The position numbers were made by a program, and so were the translations under genes. A stretch of 64,000 nt of DNA from Saccharibacillus nicotianae (GTDB lineage Bacteria; Bacillota; Bacilli; Paenibacillales; Paenibacillaceae), in assembly GCF_042681745.1 (NCBI RefSeq), contig NZ_JBHUGF010000010.1:2914001-2978000 (forward strand), written 5' to 3'. This document shows positions 44,002 through 53,714 of this stretch, one piece after another. The notes below the pieces were generated by a model. That model saw only the letters and a program-made list of their open reading frames with translations, searched no databases and was not told where the DNA came from. The number at the start of each line of letters is the position of its first letter. The stretch's first letter is position 1.

Positions 44002-44928
44002 TTGAAAAAGATTATTGTTGATGACATCTCTATCTCACCACTCATTATAGGTACAGGTGATTTATCCAAAATGAATGGTACCTGGATATTGGATGAATTT
44101 GTAGCTGCCGGTGGAACAACGATCGATATGGCTTACCAATACACCAACAGCGAAGTCATCATTGGACAATGGATGAAAGAACAACACAATCGCGATCAAC
44201 TCATATTACTTAGCAAATGTGCTCATCCTCTCAAAGGTGAAACGACACCACGAGTACATCCAGAAGCGATTACTCACGATCTACAGATCAGTCTTGAACG
44301 ATTAGGAACAGATTATATCGACCTTTACGCTTTACATCGAGATGACGAGTCTGTTCCTGTTGAACCTATTATCGATACACTCAATAAACATCTATCTCAA
44401 GGTCTTATTCGTACATTTGGCGCTTCAAATTGGAGTTATCAACGGATTCAACAAGCGAATGATTATGCAGAGCGGCAAGGATTAAAAGGCTTTACATTTA
44501 ACAGCCCTAATCTTTCACTTGCTGTTGCTCTAGAAGCACGTTGGCCTGGCTGTGTATCTGCGGATGAAGATACGGTTCAATGGCACAACAACAATCAACT
44601 TCCACTACTCTCATGGTCAGCACAAGCAGGTGGATTTTTCTCCGGTGCTTTTTCTCCCGAAGATCGTTCAAACGATGAAATGGTTCGTGTATATTATAGC
44701 GATCCGAACTGGGAACGTTATCGTCGTGCAGTCATACTAGCCAATGAGAAACAAGTAACGCCTACACAAATCGCTCTTTATTTTGTTCTTCATCGTCCAT
44801 TTCCTACAGCCGCTATTATTGGGCCTCGCTCTTCTGAAGAATTGGCTCAATCGTTTGAGGTATTATCACTTGATATTCATGAAGCCGATCTGCAATGGCT
44901 TAATTTGGAAAGGGATGAACGATCATGA
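44002..44928 (+). CDS. Aldo/keto reductase, first gene of the glycan operon
   Basis: 308 residues starting at TTG 44002, 7 nt after AAAGGGGG; an upstream in-frame ATG (43936) lies over the candidate promoter and is rejected. AKR motifs: IGTGDLSK, catalytic Asp/Tyr in TTIDMAYQYTNSE, Lys in LLSKCAHP, His in LYALHRDD, then GASNWSYQRI and AIIGPRSSEEL. It should reduce or oxidise a sugar carbonyl with NADP(H). The stop overlaps the isomerase start by 4 nt, so the two probably act on consecutive intermediates of a monosaccharide released by the operon's glycosidases. Confidence 0.88.
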   Translation: MKKIIVDDISISPLIIGTGDLSKMNGTWILDEFVAAGGTTIDMAYQYTNSEVIIGQWMKEQHNRDQLILLSKCAHPLKGETTPRVHPEAITHDLQISLERLGTDYIDLYALHRDDESVPVEPIIDTLNKHLSQGLIRTFGASNWSYQRIQQANDYAERQGLKGFTFNSPNLSLAVALEARWPGCVSADEDTVQWHNNNQLPLLSWSAQAGGFFSGAFSPEDRSNDEMVRVYYSDPNWERYRRAVILANEKQVTPTQIALYFVLHRPFPTAAIIGPRSSEELAQSFEVLSLDIHEADLQWLNLERDERS

Positions 44929-45686
44929 TCCAACATAAATTAGCGGCTCAATTGTTTACAGTACGCAATGAACTCAAACAAGACTTTATCTACACGCTTA
45001 AAGAACTTCGCAAAATGGGTTGGACGGCTGTACAGATTGACGGATTACATGGTAATGATCCTGCTGAAATCGCTTCGGTTATGAAAGAAATCGGTCTTCG
45101 CACCGCAGGAATGCATGTAGGCTTAGAACGAATGAAAAATGATCTGGATCAAGTTATTATAGAAGCCGATCTTTTTGGTACACCGGATATGATCTGTCAC
45201 TCTCTGCCGGATGAACACAAAAATGAGCAAGGTTATCTGTACGTACGACAGGAGCTGCGTAAAGTATCTGCTATCGTTTCTCCTCAAGGTTATCGCGTAG
45301 GATTTCATAATCATGATTGGGAATTTCATACGATGATGGAAGGCAAATATGCACTCCAATATTTATTAGAATACGATGAAGCTACCCCTGTCTATGCTGA
45401 AATAGATACGTACTGGGTGAAAAAAGCTGATCTTGATCCGTTAACTATTATTCGTCAGTATGCTCACCGAATGCCGATCTTACATTTTAAAGATATGACA
45501 AACGATGAACATCGATATTTTGCCGAAGTCGGTAGTGGTGTGATCGATTTTGCTCCTCTGTTGCAGTGGGGTGAGCAGAACGGTGTAGAATGGTACGCTG
45601 TCGAGCAGGATTATTGTCCGGGTTCACCAATGGACAGTTTGGAATCCAGTCTACATTATTTGAATACCTTAATCAAAACGCTGTAA
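44925..45686 (+). CDS. Sugar phosphate isomerase/epimerase (xylose isomerase-like TIM barrel)
   Basis: 253 residues, start overlapping the reductase stop (ATGA). The AP-endonuclease-2/xylose isomerase-like pattern is visible: LAAQLFTVRNELKQDFIYTLKELRKMGWTAVQID in part, GFHNHDWEF (metal ligands), YAEIDTYWVKKA, PILHFKDM, EVGSGVIDFAPLL and WYAVEQD, giving the Glu-Asp-His-Glu metal site. It would isomerise or epimerise a sugar or keto-sugar. Exact substrate unknown; its coupling to a reductase suggests an oxidised or inverted sugar intermediate. Confidence 0.85.
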   Translation: MIQHKLAAQLFTVRNELKQDFIYTLKELRKMGWTAVQIDGLHGNDPAEIASVMKEIGLRTAGMHVGLERMKNDLDQVIIEADLFGTPDMICHSLPDEHKNEQGYLYVRQELRKVSAIVSPQGYRVGFHNHDWEFHTMMEGKYALQYLLEYDEATPVYAEIDTYWVKKADLDPLTIIRQYAHRMPILHFKDMTNDEHRYFAEVGSGVIDFAPLLQWGEQNGVEWYAVEQDYCPGSPMDSLESSLHYLNTLIKTL

Positions 45687-45743
45687 TCTACCCGCACCAT
45701 TTCGCTATACATGTGTATTCGCCAGTATGAAAGGAGTAGTGCT

Positions 45744-46715
45744 ATGCAAGCCGAACTTGATTCTGTTCCCAAAAAATCAACGAAGAGCAAAAAAGCATCT
45801 TCAGCAGGCCTATGGAAAACGATTGTAGTGAACCGCTATCTGTACCTGATGTTGCTACCATGTCTTATCTTTTTCGTCATCTTCTCCTATCTTCCTATGG
45901 CGGGGCTGGTGATGGCATTTAAAGAATTTCGCTTCAATGCCGGGATGTTCGGAGGGCCGTGGGTAGGGCTTCGCTACTTCAAATTATTCTTCTCTTATCC
46001 AGATGCGACTCAATTGATTTTGAATACGTTTATTGTAGGCTTTCTCAAAATTATTGTGTACTTCCCTTTCCCTATCTTACTAGCATTAATGCTAAATGAA
46101 GTACGTTCCAAACGATTTAAATCGATAACCCAAACGATCTCCTATCTCCCTTACTTCCTCTCCTGGGTTGTTGTTGCCGCTTTTACCAATAAAATCCTTG
46201 CTCCTGATGATGGTATTTTCAATCAATTTATGGCTGCTCTCGGTGGCGACGGTAGTATTTTCTACATGATGGATGGCAAATACTTCTATCTTATTATGTT
46301 CCTCACGTATCTTTGGAAAAATATCGGGTGGGGTTCAATCATTTATCTGGCTTCGATGGCGGGAATCGATCCTACTTTATACGAAGCCGCTGAAATGGAT
46401 GGCGCAAGCAAATGGCGCAAAATCTGGCATATTACATTGCCTTCAATCCGCCCTACTATCGCTATTTTGTTTATTTTGGATATTGGTAGTCTGTTAACTA
46501 CAGGGTATGAACAGAACTATCTACTTCGTACTGCTGGTAACTCTGATTACTCCGATATTCTGGATACGTATGTATTGCGAGTAGGTATGATGCAAGGACA
46601 ATATGGATATGGTGCTGCTGTCGGTTTGTTACAAGGTCTGGTTGGCTTAATTCTTGTTATTGTAACCAATTATCTAGTCAAACGCTTTAGCAAAAATGAA
46701 GCAAGTCTCTGGTAG
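45744..46715 (+). CDS. Sugar ABC transporter permease (LplB-type)
   Basis: 323 residues from ATG 45744, 7 nt after AAAGGAG; the upstream ATG at 45711 lacks a site. A Lys-rich cytoplasmic start is followed by six membrane helices (LYLMLLPCLIFFVIFSYLP first). The EAA loop reads YEAAEMDGASKWRKIWHITLPSIRP, which contacts the ATPase. It pairs with the permease at 48570 and the lipoprotein at 46743 as a polysaccharide/oligosaccharide importer. No ATPase gene is in the operon, so a shared MsmX-like ATPase elsewhere is expected. Confidence 0.92.
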   Translation: MQAELDSVPKKSTKSKKASSAGLWKTIVVNRYLYLMLLPCLIFFVIFSYLPMAGLVMAFKEFRFNAGMFGGPWVGLRYFKLFFSYPDATQLILNTFIVGFLKIIVYFPFPILLALMLNEVRSKRFKSITQTISYLPYFLSWVVVAAFTNKILAPDDGIFNQFMAALGGDGSIFYMMDGKYFYLIMFLTYLWKNIGWGSIIYLASMAGIDPTLYEAAEMDGASKWRKIWHITLPSIRPTIAILFILDIGSLLTTGYEQNYLLRTAGNSDYSDILDTYVLRVGMMQGQYGYGAAVGLLQGLVGLILVIVTNYLVKRFSKNEASLW

Positions 46716-46742
46716 TCCAATAAACCATTTGGAGTGATTTTT

Positions 46743-48473
46743 GTGAAAACTATTAAACGCCACACTTCACTTACGCTTTGCCTGTTATTGTTTATGGTTG
46801 TATTGTTATCTGCTTGTTCTTCAGACAGCAGTGGTAGTGAAGCGACAAGTGACGTTGCTGCGGATGGTCGTAAAAGCGGTGAAGGTGGATTTATCGCTAA
46901 TCGTGATCTAACCGGACGTATTTTCCTTGAAGGAGACGGTGCTCAATTACCTGATGATCAAGTCGGTAACCCGATTGCACTCAAAATCAAAGAAAAAACA
47001 GGCATGACCATTAACTGGCAATCCAGTGGTGCCGCTGATGGACTACAAGAATTAACAGTAGCGCTGGCAACTGGAGATTTACCCGATGTGATCGAAGCTT
47101 ATCTCGATCATGGAGGTCGCCCGGAAATGAACGTACTTCTCAAAGGTGCTCGTGAAGGTCTATTCACAGATTTAAGCCCTTACCTCAAAAATACAAAAGT
47201 GCTCAAAAACTATCTAGATCCTGACTTTTTGCCTCGTGATACTAAAGAAAACGTTATGTTCCGCCCGGAATTTGGCGGCAAAGTGTACTTTATTCATATG
47301 AATATTCCTGCCAAAAATACAACCGATGAAGATCGTCTTCACTATCGTGCAGGACTATGGATTCGTGCAGATATCGCCAAAGCATTAAATGTCGATCCTT
47401 CCAAAATCAAAACACAAGATGATCTATACAATCTAGCACTCAAAATCAAAGCTGGAAATTTCAAAGATAACAATGGTAAACCGATCACTGTCATTGGGCC
47501 TCGTAAATGGGGCGGTCAAGTTACCAGTACTTTATTCAAAAACTTTGACTTCGGTAATGGTACACAATTTGATGTCGAAAATGGACAAGTCAAACATGTA
47601 GCTGAAACTGATTATGCACTTAAAAGTATTGAATTTGTACAAAAACTGTTAAAAGAAGGCCTACTTGATAAAGAAGCTTTCAATATGGATGGTGTACGTG
47701 CCGAAGAAGCATACAATAACGGCTCTTATGCAATTTCGTCCTATATGAATATCGCTCCAGATTCATTGACCATGTTCGAGAAAACTAAATATTTACCAAT
47801 GGATCAGATGGAAAATTACAAAGGCGAAACCGCTATTTATGAGAAAGAAAAATCCGGTAGTCAAGTGGTAGCGATCCCTTCCACAACCAAAAATCCAGAA
47901 CAAATTATTCAGTATATGGATTACCTTGCAAGTAAAGAAGGAAAAGCGCTTTGGAACTATGGTATCGAAGGCGAAGATTACAACATCAATGATAAAGGGC
48001 AATATATCTATACAGATAAAGTACTAGATGTGATGAAAAATAACCCAGGTGAAGAACGCAATACCATTCCTTACTTCTGGGGAAGTCTACTTGGCAAAAC
48101 CGATGTCAATAACAACAAAGACTTTGGTGAATTGATTCGTAGCGCAAATTCCCAGCCAGAACGGTACAAATTGTATTTTGAATTGATGAATTATGGTAAT
48201 CCAAAATATAAATACTGGGATGGTTATACAGCCGCTTCTTATTTAGCGGAAGTGCCTGATATTGAAGCATCACTCAAACCGGTACTCGATTCATACAAAG
48301 ATGTGTTAGTACAAGCCTTTTTTGCTAAAGATATGACAGAAGCTACGCAAATGCTCAACGATTATCGTCAACAGCTCAAAGATGCTGGTGTAGAGCAATA
48401 TGAGAAGTATTTACAAGATAAATACAATGCTGATCCTTCTTCGGTTGTGTTCTATATCGATGCATTTTTCTAA
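46743..48473 (+). CDS. Oligosaccharide-binding lipoprotein (extracellular solute-binding, LipO-type)
   Basis: 576 residues. GTG 46743 is chosen because TTTGGAG ends 8 nt before it; GTG 46734 overlaps that site. The lipoprotein signal peptide ends with VVLLSAC. The mature part shows the family-1 binding protein pattern: IALKIKEKTGMTINWQ, ELTVALATGDLPDVIEAY, GLFTDLSPYLKNTKV, LWIRADIAKALNVDPSKIKTQDDLYNLALKIK in parts, and QIIQYMDYLASKEGKALWNYGIEGEDYN near residue 400. The large size fits LplA/LipO proteins that bind long glycans. A small hairpin after it (48518) probably separates its abundant mRNA from downstream genes. Confidence 0.92.
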   Translation: MKTIKRHTSLTLCLLLFMVVLLSACSSDSSGSEATSDVAADGRKSGEGGFIANRDLTGRIFLEGDGAQLPDDQVGNPIALKIKEKTGMTINWQSSGAADGLQELTVALATGDLPDVIEAYLDHGGRPEMNVLLKGAREGLFTDLSPYLKNTKVLKNYLDPDFLPRDTKENVMFRPEFGGKVYFIHMNIPAKNTTDEDRLHYRAGLWIRADIAKALNVDPSKIKTQDDLYNLALKIKAGNFKDNNGKPITVIGPRKWGGQVTSTLFKNFDFGNGTQFDVENGQVKHVAETDYALKSIEFVQKLLKEGLLDKEAFNMDGVRAEEAYNNGSYAISSYMNIAPDSLTMFEKTKYLPMDQMENYKGETAIYEKEKSGSQVVAIPSTTKNPEQIIQYMDYLASKEGKALWNYGIEGEDYNINDKGQYIYTDKVLDVMKNNPGEERNTIPYFWGSLLGKTDVNNNKDFGELIRSANSQPERYKLYFELMNYGNPKYKYWDGYTAASYLAEVPDIEASLKPVLDSYKDVLVQAFFAKDMTEATQMLNDYRQQLKDAGVEQYEKYLQDKYNADPSSVVFYIDAFF

Positions 48474-48517
48474 AAAATATACGTTGTGATCTTATCCTGA
48501 TCTACCATTGAACTGCT

Positions 48518-48541
48518 TAGGGGATACTAACCTATCCCCTA
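48518..48541 (+). terminator. Intercistronic hairpin after the binding-protein gene
   Basis: TAGGGGATA pairs with TATCCCCTA around a 6-nt loop. No T-run follows, so it more likely stabilises the upstream mRNA or terminates only partly. Confidence 0.5.
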
Positions 48542-48569
48542 TCAAATTAAAACTGCGGAGGTTATGCAG

Positions 48570-49466
48570 ATGGATAAAGCAGTAGGCAAAGCACCGCTCA
48601 ATGAGCGCATCGCTATTGTAATCAACTATATGTTACTGGTTGTTTTGTGTCTGGTTATTCTGATGCCACTTGTTAATATTTTGGCGCTGTCTTTGAATGA
48701 TGGTAAAGATGCTTCACTCGGTGGGATCGCTTTTTGGCCTCGTGTGTTCTCGGTATCTAACTATATCGAAGTATTCAAAAATCCGGCTGTACTGCAAGGT
48801 ATGGAAGTGACTTTATTTCGTACAATTTTAGGAACATTTCTAAGTGTATTGCTCACTTCGATGGCTGCTTTTGCACTCAAAAATAAAAATTTACCGGGTG
48901 TAGGTATCGCTAGTATTTTTATTGTATTCACGATGTTATTCAATGGCGGTATTATTCCTTACTTTATGGTTTTGAAAATGTTCCACTTGAACAATACAAT
49001 CTGGGTATACATTATCCCTACTCTCTATAGCGCTTGGAACCTTATTCTGGTACGTACTTTTTTCCAATCGATTGATCAAAGTATGGAAGAATCTGCTAAG
49101 ATCGATGGCGCTCACGATTTTCAAGTGTTATTCCGTATTTATATCCCGCTCAGTATGCCAGTATTATCTGTTATCTGTTTGTTTAATGGTGTAATGCACT
49201 GGAATGACTGGTTCTCAGGTGCTTTTTATGTGACTGATGAGAAATTAAGACCTTTACAAACGATATTGCAACAGATGCTAACCGCGGCTGAAGCGATGCG
49301 TAAAAACTTATCGATGAATGCGATGATGAGCGCAGGTAACTCGGTCACGACCGAATCGATGAAAATGACGATGGTGATTATTTCGGTAGTGCCGATTGCT
49401 ACGATTTATCCGTTTATTCAGAAATATTTTGTACAGGGTATTATGGTCGGATCGGTCAAAGGATAA
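48570..49466 (+). CDS. Sugar ABC transporter permease (LplC/YtcP-type)
   Basis: 298 residues from ATG 48570, 8 nt after GGAGG; ATG 48564 is only 2 nt from it. Six membrane helices, the EAA-type loop MEESAKIDGAHDFQVLFRIYIPLSMPV, the MHWNDWFSGAFYV segment and the end FIQKYFVQGIMVGSVKG are characteristic of LplC-like carbohydrate permeases. It forms the channel with the LplB-type subunit encoded upstream. Confidence 0.93.
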   Translation: MDKAVGKAPLNERIAIVINYMLLVVLCLVILMPLVNILALSLNDGKDASLGGIAFWPRVFSVSNYIEVFKNPAVLQGMEVTLFRTILGTFLSVLLTSMAAFALKNKNLPGVGIASIFIVFTMLFNGGIIPYFMVLKMFHLNNTIWVYIIPTLYSAWNLILVRTFFQSIDQSMEESAKIDGAHDFQVLFRIYIPLSMPVLSVICLFNGVMHWNDWFSGAFYVTDEKLRPLQTILQQMLTAAEAMRKNLSMNAMMSAGNSVTTESMKMTMVIISVVPIATIYPFIQKYFVQGIMVGSVKG

Positions 49467-49557
49467 TTCACAATCTTACCTGCTGGACGATCACCCTACA
49501 GAAATAAAGTACAAAAATCGGGATGCGCTACGTCCTTAAATAAATGAGGGATTATCA

Positions 49558-50523
49558 TTGAACGAAAAACAATATGATGTTGTCTCTATCGGTGATGCTA
49601 ATATTGATCTGATCGTCGCAGGAAGTGATCAGATGCCTCTTCCAGGGCAAGAAGTTTTTGTGCAAAATATGCTGATTCATATAGGTGGAGGTGCAGCTTT
49701 ATTCTCGATGGCACTCGCCAAAATGGGGCTTAAAGTTGCTTTTAACGGGGTGCTGGGCAGTGATTACTACGGTCGCTTTATTTTGGATGAATTTAGTGAA
49801 TTAAATATCGATACTTCTTATATTCGTCAAAGTGAAGAAAATAATACAGGTATTTCAATTGCTATTAATCCTGAACAAGATCGTTCATTTATCACTTATA
49901 TGGGCTCTAATGCCGAAGTGCGTATGGAAGACTTGAACGAAAATAGTATGCGATACGGTCGTCATGTTCATTTAACCGGTTATCAAGGCAGTCGCAATCA
50001 TGATGCATATTTACAAATGATCAAAAAAATCAAATCGTTTGGCACTACGATCTCATTCGATGTCGGGTGGGATGATAGTGGTGAATGGTATAGCGGTATT
50101 TTTGAAATTATGCAAGAAGTCGATATTTTCTTTCTAAATGAGCTGGAAGCATTACATTATACCGGTTGTACTGAAATTCGCGAATCGATTAACAAAATGT
50201 CGCAACATGCTAAACATTTGGTTGTTAAAATGGGATCACGCGGAGCTGTTGCTGTTCAACAGCATCATATGGTCTACCGTTCTGCGTATACGATCACAGC
50301 AGTAGATACGACAGGTGCAGGCGATAGTTTTAATGCAGGTTATATGTATGGCGTCTTAACAGGACACGATACCGGAGAATGTCTACAATATGGCAATGCT
50401 TGTGGAGCACTTTCTGTATCGGCTTATGGAGGCAATACAGGTATACCGGATCAAGCAGGTGTAGAAGCATTTATAGCCAGACAAGCAGGACATATTGCAG
50501 ACGATTGGGAAGTTATTGTCTGA
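49558..50523 (+). CDS. PfkB-family carbohydrate kinase
   Basis: 321 residues starting at TTG 49558, 7 nt after GAGGG. Ribokinase-fold signatures: SIGDANIDLIV, IHIGGGAALFSMALAKMG near residue 40 and the C-terminal AVDTTGAGDSFNAGYMYG, where Asp is the catalytic base. It should phosphorylate a monosaccharide released by the operon's mannosidases or galactosidase, or a product of the reductase/isomerase pair, feeding central metabolism. The GH38 gene starts 16 nt after its stop. Confidence 0.9.
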   Translation: MNEKQYDVVSIGDANIDLIVAGSDQMPLPGQEVFVQNMLIHIGGGAALFSMALAKMGLKVAFNGVLGSDYYGRFILDEFSELNIDTSYIRQSEENNTGISIAINPEQDRSFITYMGSNAEVRMEDLNENSMRYGRHVHLTGYQGSRNHDAYLQMIKKIKSFGTTISFDVGWDDSGEWYSGIFEIMQEVDIFFLNELEALHYTGCTEIRESINKMSQHAKHLVVKMGSRGAVAVQQHHMVYRSAYTITAVDTTGAGDSFNAGYMYGVLTGHDTGECLQYGNACGALSVSAYGGNTGIPDQAGVEAFIARQAGHIADDWEVIV

Positions 50524-50539
50524 TCTAGGGAGGCACACT

Positions 50540-53500
50540 ATGTTTTTCACAGAAGATAAATTAAAAAAACGTCTAGAGCAATTGGAACCACTCCGTTATC
50601 GGGATGCTTTTGAAGTGCCAGAGTATATTGCTATCGAAGATATTATCGGTGAAAATGGCATGCGTCCTCCAACAGCAACATTAGAAAATCAAAGTACATG
50701 GCTAAGAACAGGCGATTTTTGGAAAGGCAGAGACCGTTATTTATGGCTCTCTGCCTCTGTTGATGTTCCAGCAAAATGGTCTGATCGTACAGTTGTCGGT
50801 TTATTTGACTTTGGGATTACCGAAGGCGGTAACAACGGTGGCTTTGAATCGTTAGCCTATTGGAATCATCAACCTTATCAAGGCGTAGATAGCAACCATA
50901 TAGAGATGATTTTACCGGTAGGTTACTCCGGTGAAGCCCGACTGGATTTTCGCTTATGGTCAGGGCTTGAAGGTGGTGGCCCTCCTCGTGAAATGAATCA
51001 TCAGATCAAGCAATCACAGATCGCATGGTTGGATGGACAAGTTGATACGTTTTTTTATACATCCAAAGCGATATTGCAGACGATTACTATTTTGGCTGAA
51101 ACGGTATATGAACGTTCAGCATTGCTGCAATGTCTGGATAAAGCTTTTCACCAAATCAACTGGTCGAAACCCGGCTCAGACTCTTTCTATGAATCGGTCT
51201 ATACCGCTGCTGATCAATTAGATCAACAATTGACTGCGATGAAGCAACATCATCCGGTGACTGTTACCGCTCTGGGACATACTCATATTGATGTAGCATG
51301 GTTATGGCGCTTAAAGCATACCCGCGAAAAAGCGGCTCGTTCCTTTTCTACAGTTCTTCGTTTAATGGAACATGATCCTGACTATATTTTTCTTCAGACC
51401 CAACCGCAATTGTATGACTATATCAAGCAAGATTATCCAGATATTTATGAAAAGATCAAAGCAAGAATCAGTGAAGGTCGCTGGGAAGCTGGCGGTGGTA
51501 TGTGGGTAGAAGCCGATTGTAATCTTACCTCTGGCGAATCGCTAGTGCGGCAATTTTTATTTGGGACACGCTTTTTTGAACAAGAGTTTGGCGTTTCCAG
51601 TACTTATCTATGGTTACCCGATGTATTCGGTTATAGCTGGGCATTACCACAGATTTTGAAAAAATCAGGTTTTGATACGTTTATGACGACCAAAATCAGT
51701 TGGAATCAAGTGAACCGGATGCCTCATGATACATTCCAATGGCGTGGTATTGATGGATCAGAAGTGTTAACTCACTTTATAACAACACCGGATGATTGGG
51801 AAGGCGGCAATTCTTTCTTTTATACTTATAATGGATTGATCGAAGCTCAGACTGTTCAAGGGATCTGGAATAGTTATCAGGATAAAGAAGTGAATCAGAA
51901 TTTGCTATTATCCTACGGATATGGTGATGGCGGTGGTGGCGTTACACGCGAAATGTTAGAACTTCGTCGTCAATTGGATCGTATACCGGGTGTACCTCAA
52001 GTCACTACCGGACGTGCTGATGATTATTTTGAACAGTTAAATACAACATTCGATCATACCGATCGTTATGTGCACACATGGGATGGTGAACTGTATCTCG
52101 AATATCATAGAGGTACGTATACTAGCCAAGCTTATAACAAAAAAATGAATCGCAAATTAGAGCTGTTGTATCGGGAAACGGAATGGCTACAAACGATCCA
52201 AAGTGTACTTGCTACCGACTGGTCTACGTACGCACAACAGTCAATCAATGAAGGTTGGAAAATTATTTTACGCAATCAATTCCATGATATTATTCCTGGT
52301 TCTTCGATTGCAGAAGTCTATGAAGATAGCACCAAAGAGTATGCAGAAGCGTTGCAGATCGGTCAGCACGCTTGGTCATCTGCTTCAACAGCATTAACAA
52401 CAACTGATGATCGTAGCGTCACCGTATTCAACAGTTCCTCATGGGCAGTCTCTCCTACTGTTCATATTCCATTTACGTTATGTGGAACAGAGGATTATCA
52501 ATGGATAGACGCTCAACAATATCCATTGCAAGCACAACGTGCAGACGATCACTGGATCGTACAAACATCCACTATTCCTGCACTGGGTGTAAGTACGATT
52601 TATTACAATACGATAGTCAATACCGACGATAACACTATCGCAGATTCTATTCCTTTCTTATATGAAGAAGGCAGATTGATCACTCCTTATTATGAATTGC
52701 AATGGAATGAACAAGGACAACTGATTAGTATTATGGATGTAGAAAATGTGCGCCAGGTGCTTGCTCCTGATGCTCGTGGTAATGTATTTCAACTATTTGA
52801 AGACAAGCCGATGAACTTTGACTCCTGGGATATCGATATCTTTTATCAAGAAAAAATGGAAGAAATCAATCATTTAATCTCGGTACGCTTGGTAAGTACA
52901 GGTCTTTTACAGACGACTGTAGAATTTGTCTGGCAGTATGATGAGACAGTGATTACTCAACAATTAACTGTATATGCTCGCAGTCGTCGGATCGATTTCC
53001 AGACACATGTAGATTGGAAAGAACGTCAAAAGTTACTTAAAGTCGCATTTCCTGTACAGATTCGCTCTACAGAAGCAAGCTATGATATTCAGTTCGGCAA
53101 TGTAAAACGTCCGACACACTGGAATACCAGTTGGGATTGGGCACGATTTGAAAGTGTAGGTCATCAATGGGCGGACTTGTCAGAACGTAATTATGGAGTG
53201 AGTCTGCTTAATGATTGCAAATATGGCTATGATATTAAAGACAATGTGATGCGCCTATCATTATTAAAATCAGCTATCTATCCTGATCCACAAGCAGATT
53301 ATGGGCAACATGAATTTACGTATTCATTATATCCTCATGCTGGCGACTGGTTGACTGGTCATACTGTTCAAGAAGCATGGGCGCTCAATCAACCTTGTCA
53401 GATTGCTTCAGGCAAAGCTCACATATTGAATACAGATCGTTCGTCGTTCTCTATGTTCACTTTATCTGCTGCTCATGTCATGGTTGATGCTGTCAAAAAA

Positions 53501-53710
53501 GCAGAAGATCATGATCTGATTGTACTTCGTGTTCATGAATACGGTGGTATTCGTTCACCTCTTCAGATTACCAGTGATCTTGTTATCGATAGCTGGCAAG
53601 AGTGTAATCTAATGGAACAACCGATTGGAGACGTTCAACATGCTCCATTATCGATTGAAATTTCACCTTATGAGATTCGTACCTTTCTGATATCACTTCA
53701 AGGGGTGTAA
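50540..53710 (+). CDS. GH38 alpha-mannosidase
   Basis: 1056 residues from ATG 50540, 6 nt after AGGGAGG; the upstream in-frame start (50495) lies inside the kinase gene without a site. The GH38 catalytic domain shows zinc ligands His and Asp in GHTHIDVAWLWRLKHTREK (residues ~246-264) and the nucleophile Asp361 in LWLPDVFGYSWALPQ, plus NQFHDIIPGSSI with the zinc His. The C-terminal beta-sandwich domains are complete. There is no signal peptide, so it acts on imported glycan in the cytoplasm, removing alpha-linked mannose. Family is certain; linkage preference cannot be read, though pairing with GH125 suggests mannose-rich N-glycan or mannan fragments. Confidence 0.95.
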   Translation: MFFTEDKLKKRLEQLEPLRYRDAFEVPEYIAIEDIIGENGMRPPTATLENQSTWLRTGDFWKGRDRYLWLSASVDVPAKWSDRTVVGLFDFGITEGGNNGGFESLAYWNHQPYQGVDSNHIEMILPVGYSGEARLDFRLWSGLEGGGPPREMNHQIKQSQIAWLDGQVDTFFYTSKAILQTITILAETVYERSALLQCLDKAFHQINWSKPGSDSFYESVYTAADQLDQQLTAMKQHHPVTVTALGHTHIDVAWLWRLKHTREKAARSFSTVLRLMEHDPDYIFLQTQPQLYDYIKQDYPDIYEKIKARISEGRWEAGGGMWVEADCNLTSGESLVRQFLFGTRFFEQEFGVSSTYLWLPDVFGYSWALPQILKKSGFDTFMTTKISWNQVNRMPHDTFQWRGIDGSEVLTHFITTPDDWEGGNSFFYTYNGLIEAQTVQGIWNSYQDKEVNQNLLLSYGYGDGGGGVTREMLELRRQLDRIPGVPQVTTGRADDYFEQLNTTFDHTDRYVHTWDGELYLEYHRGTYTSQAYNKKMNRKLELLYRETEWLQTIQSVLATDWSTYAQQSINEGWKIILRNQFHDIIPGSSIAEVYEDSTKEYAEALQIGQHAWSSASTALTTTDDRSVTVFNSSSWAVSPTVHIPFTLCGTEDYQWIDAQQYPLQAQRADDHWIVQTSTIPALGVSTIYYNTIVNTDDNTIADSIPFLYEEGRLITPYYELQWNEQGQLISIMDVENVRQVLAPDARGNVFQLFEDKPMNFDSWDIDIFYQEKMEEINHLISVRLVSTGLLQTTVEFVWQYDETVITQQLTVYARSRRIDFQTHVDWKERQKLLKVAFPVQIRSTEASYDIQFGNVKRPTHWNTSWDWARFESVGHQWADLSERNYGVSLLNDCKYGYDIKDNVMRLSLLKSAIYPDPQADYGQHEFTYSLYPHAGDWLTGHTVQEAWALNQPCQIASGKAHILNTDRSSFSMFTLSAAHVMVDAVKKAEDHDLIVLRVHEYGGIRSPLQITSDLVIDSWQECNLMEQPIGDVQHAPLSIEISPYEIRTFLISLQGV

Positions 53711-53714
53711 GCCG

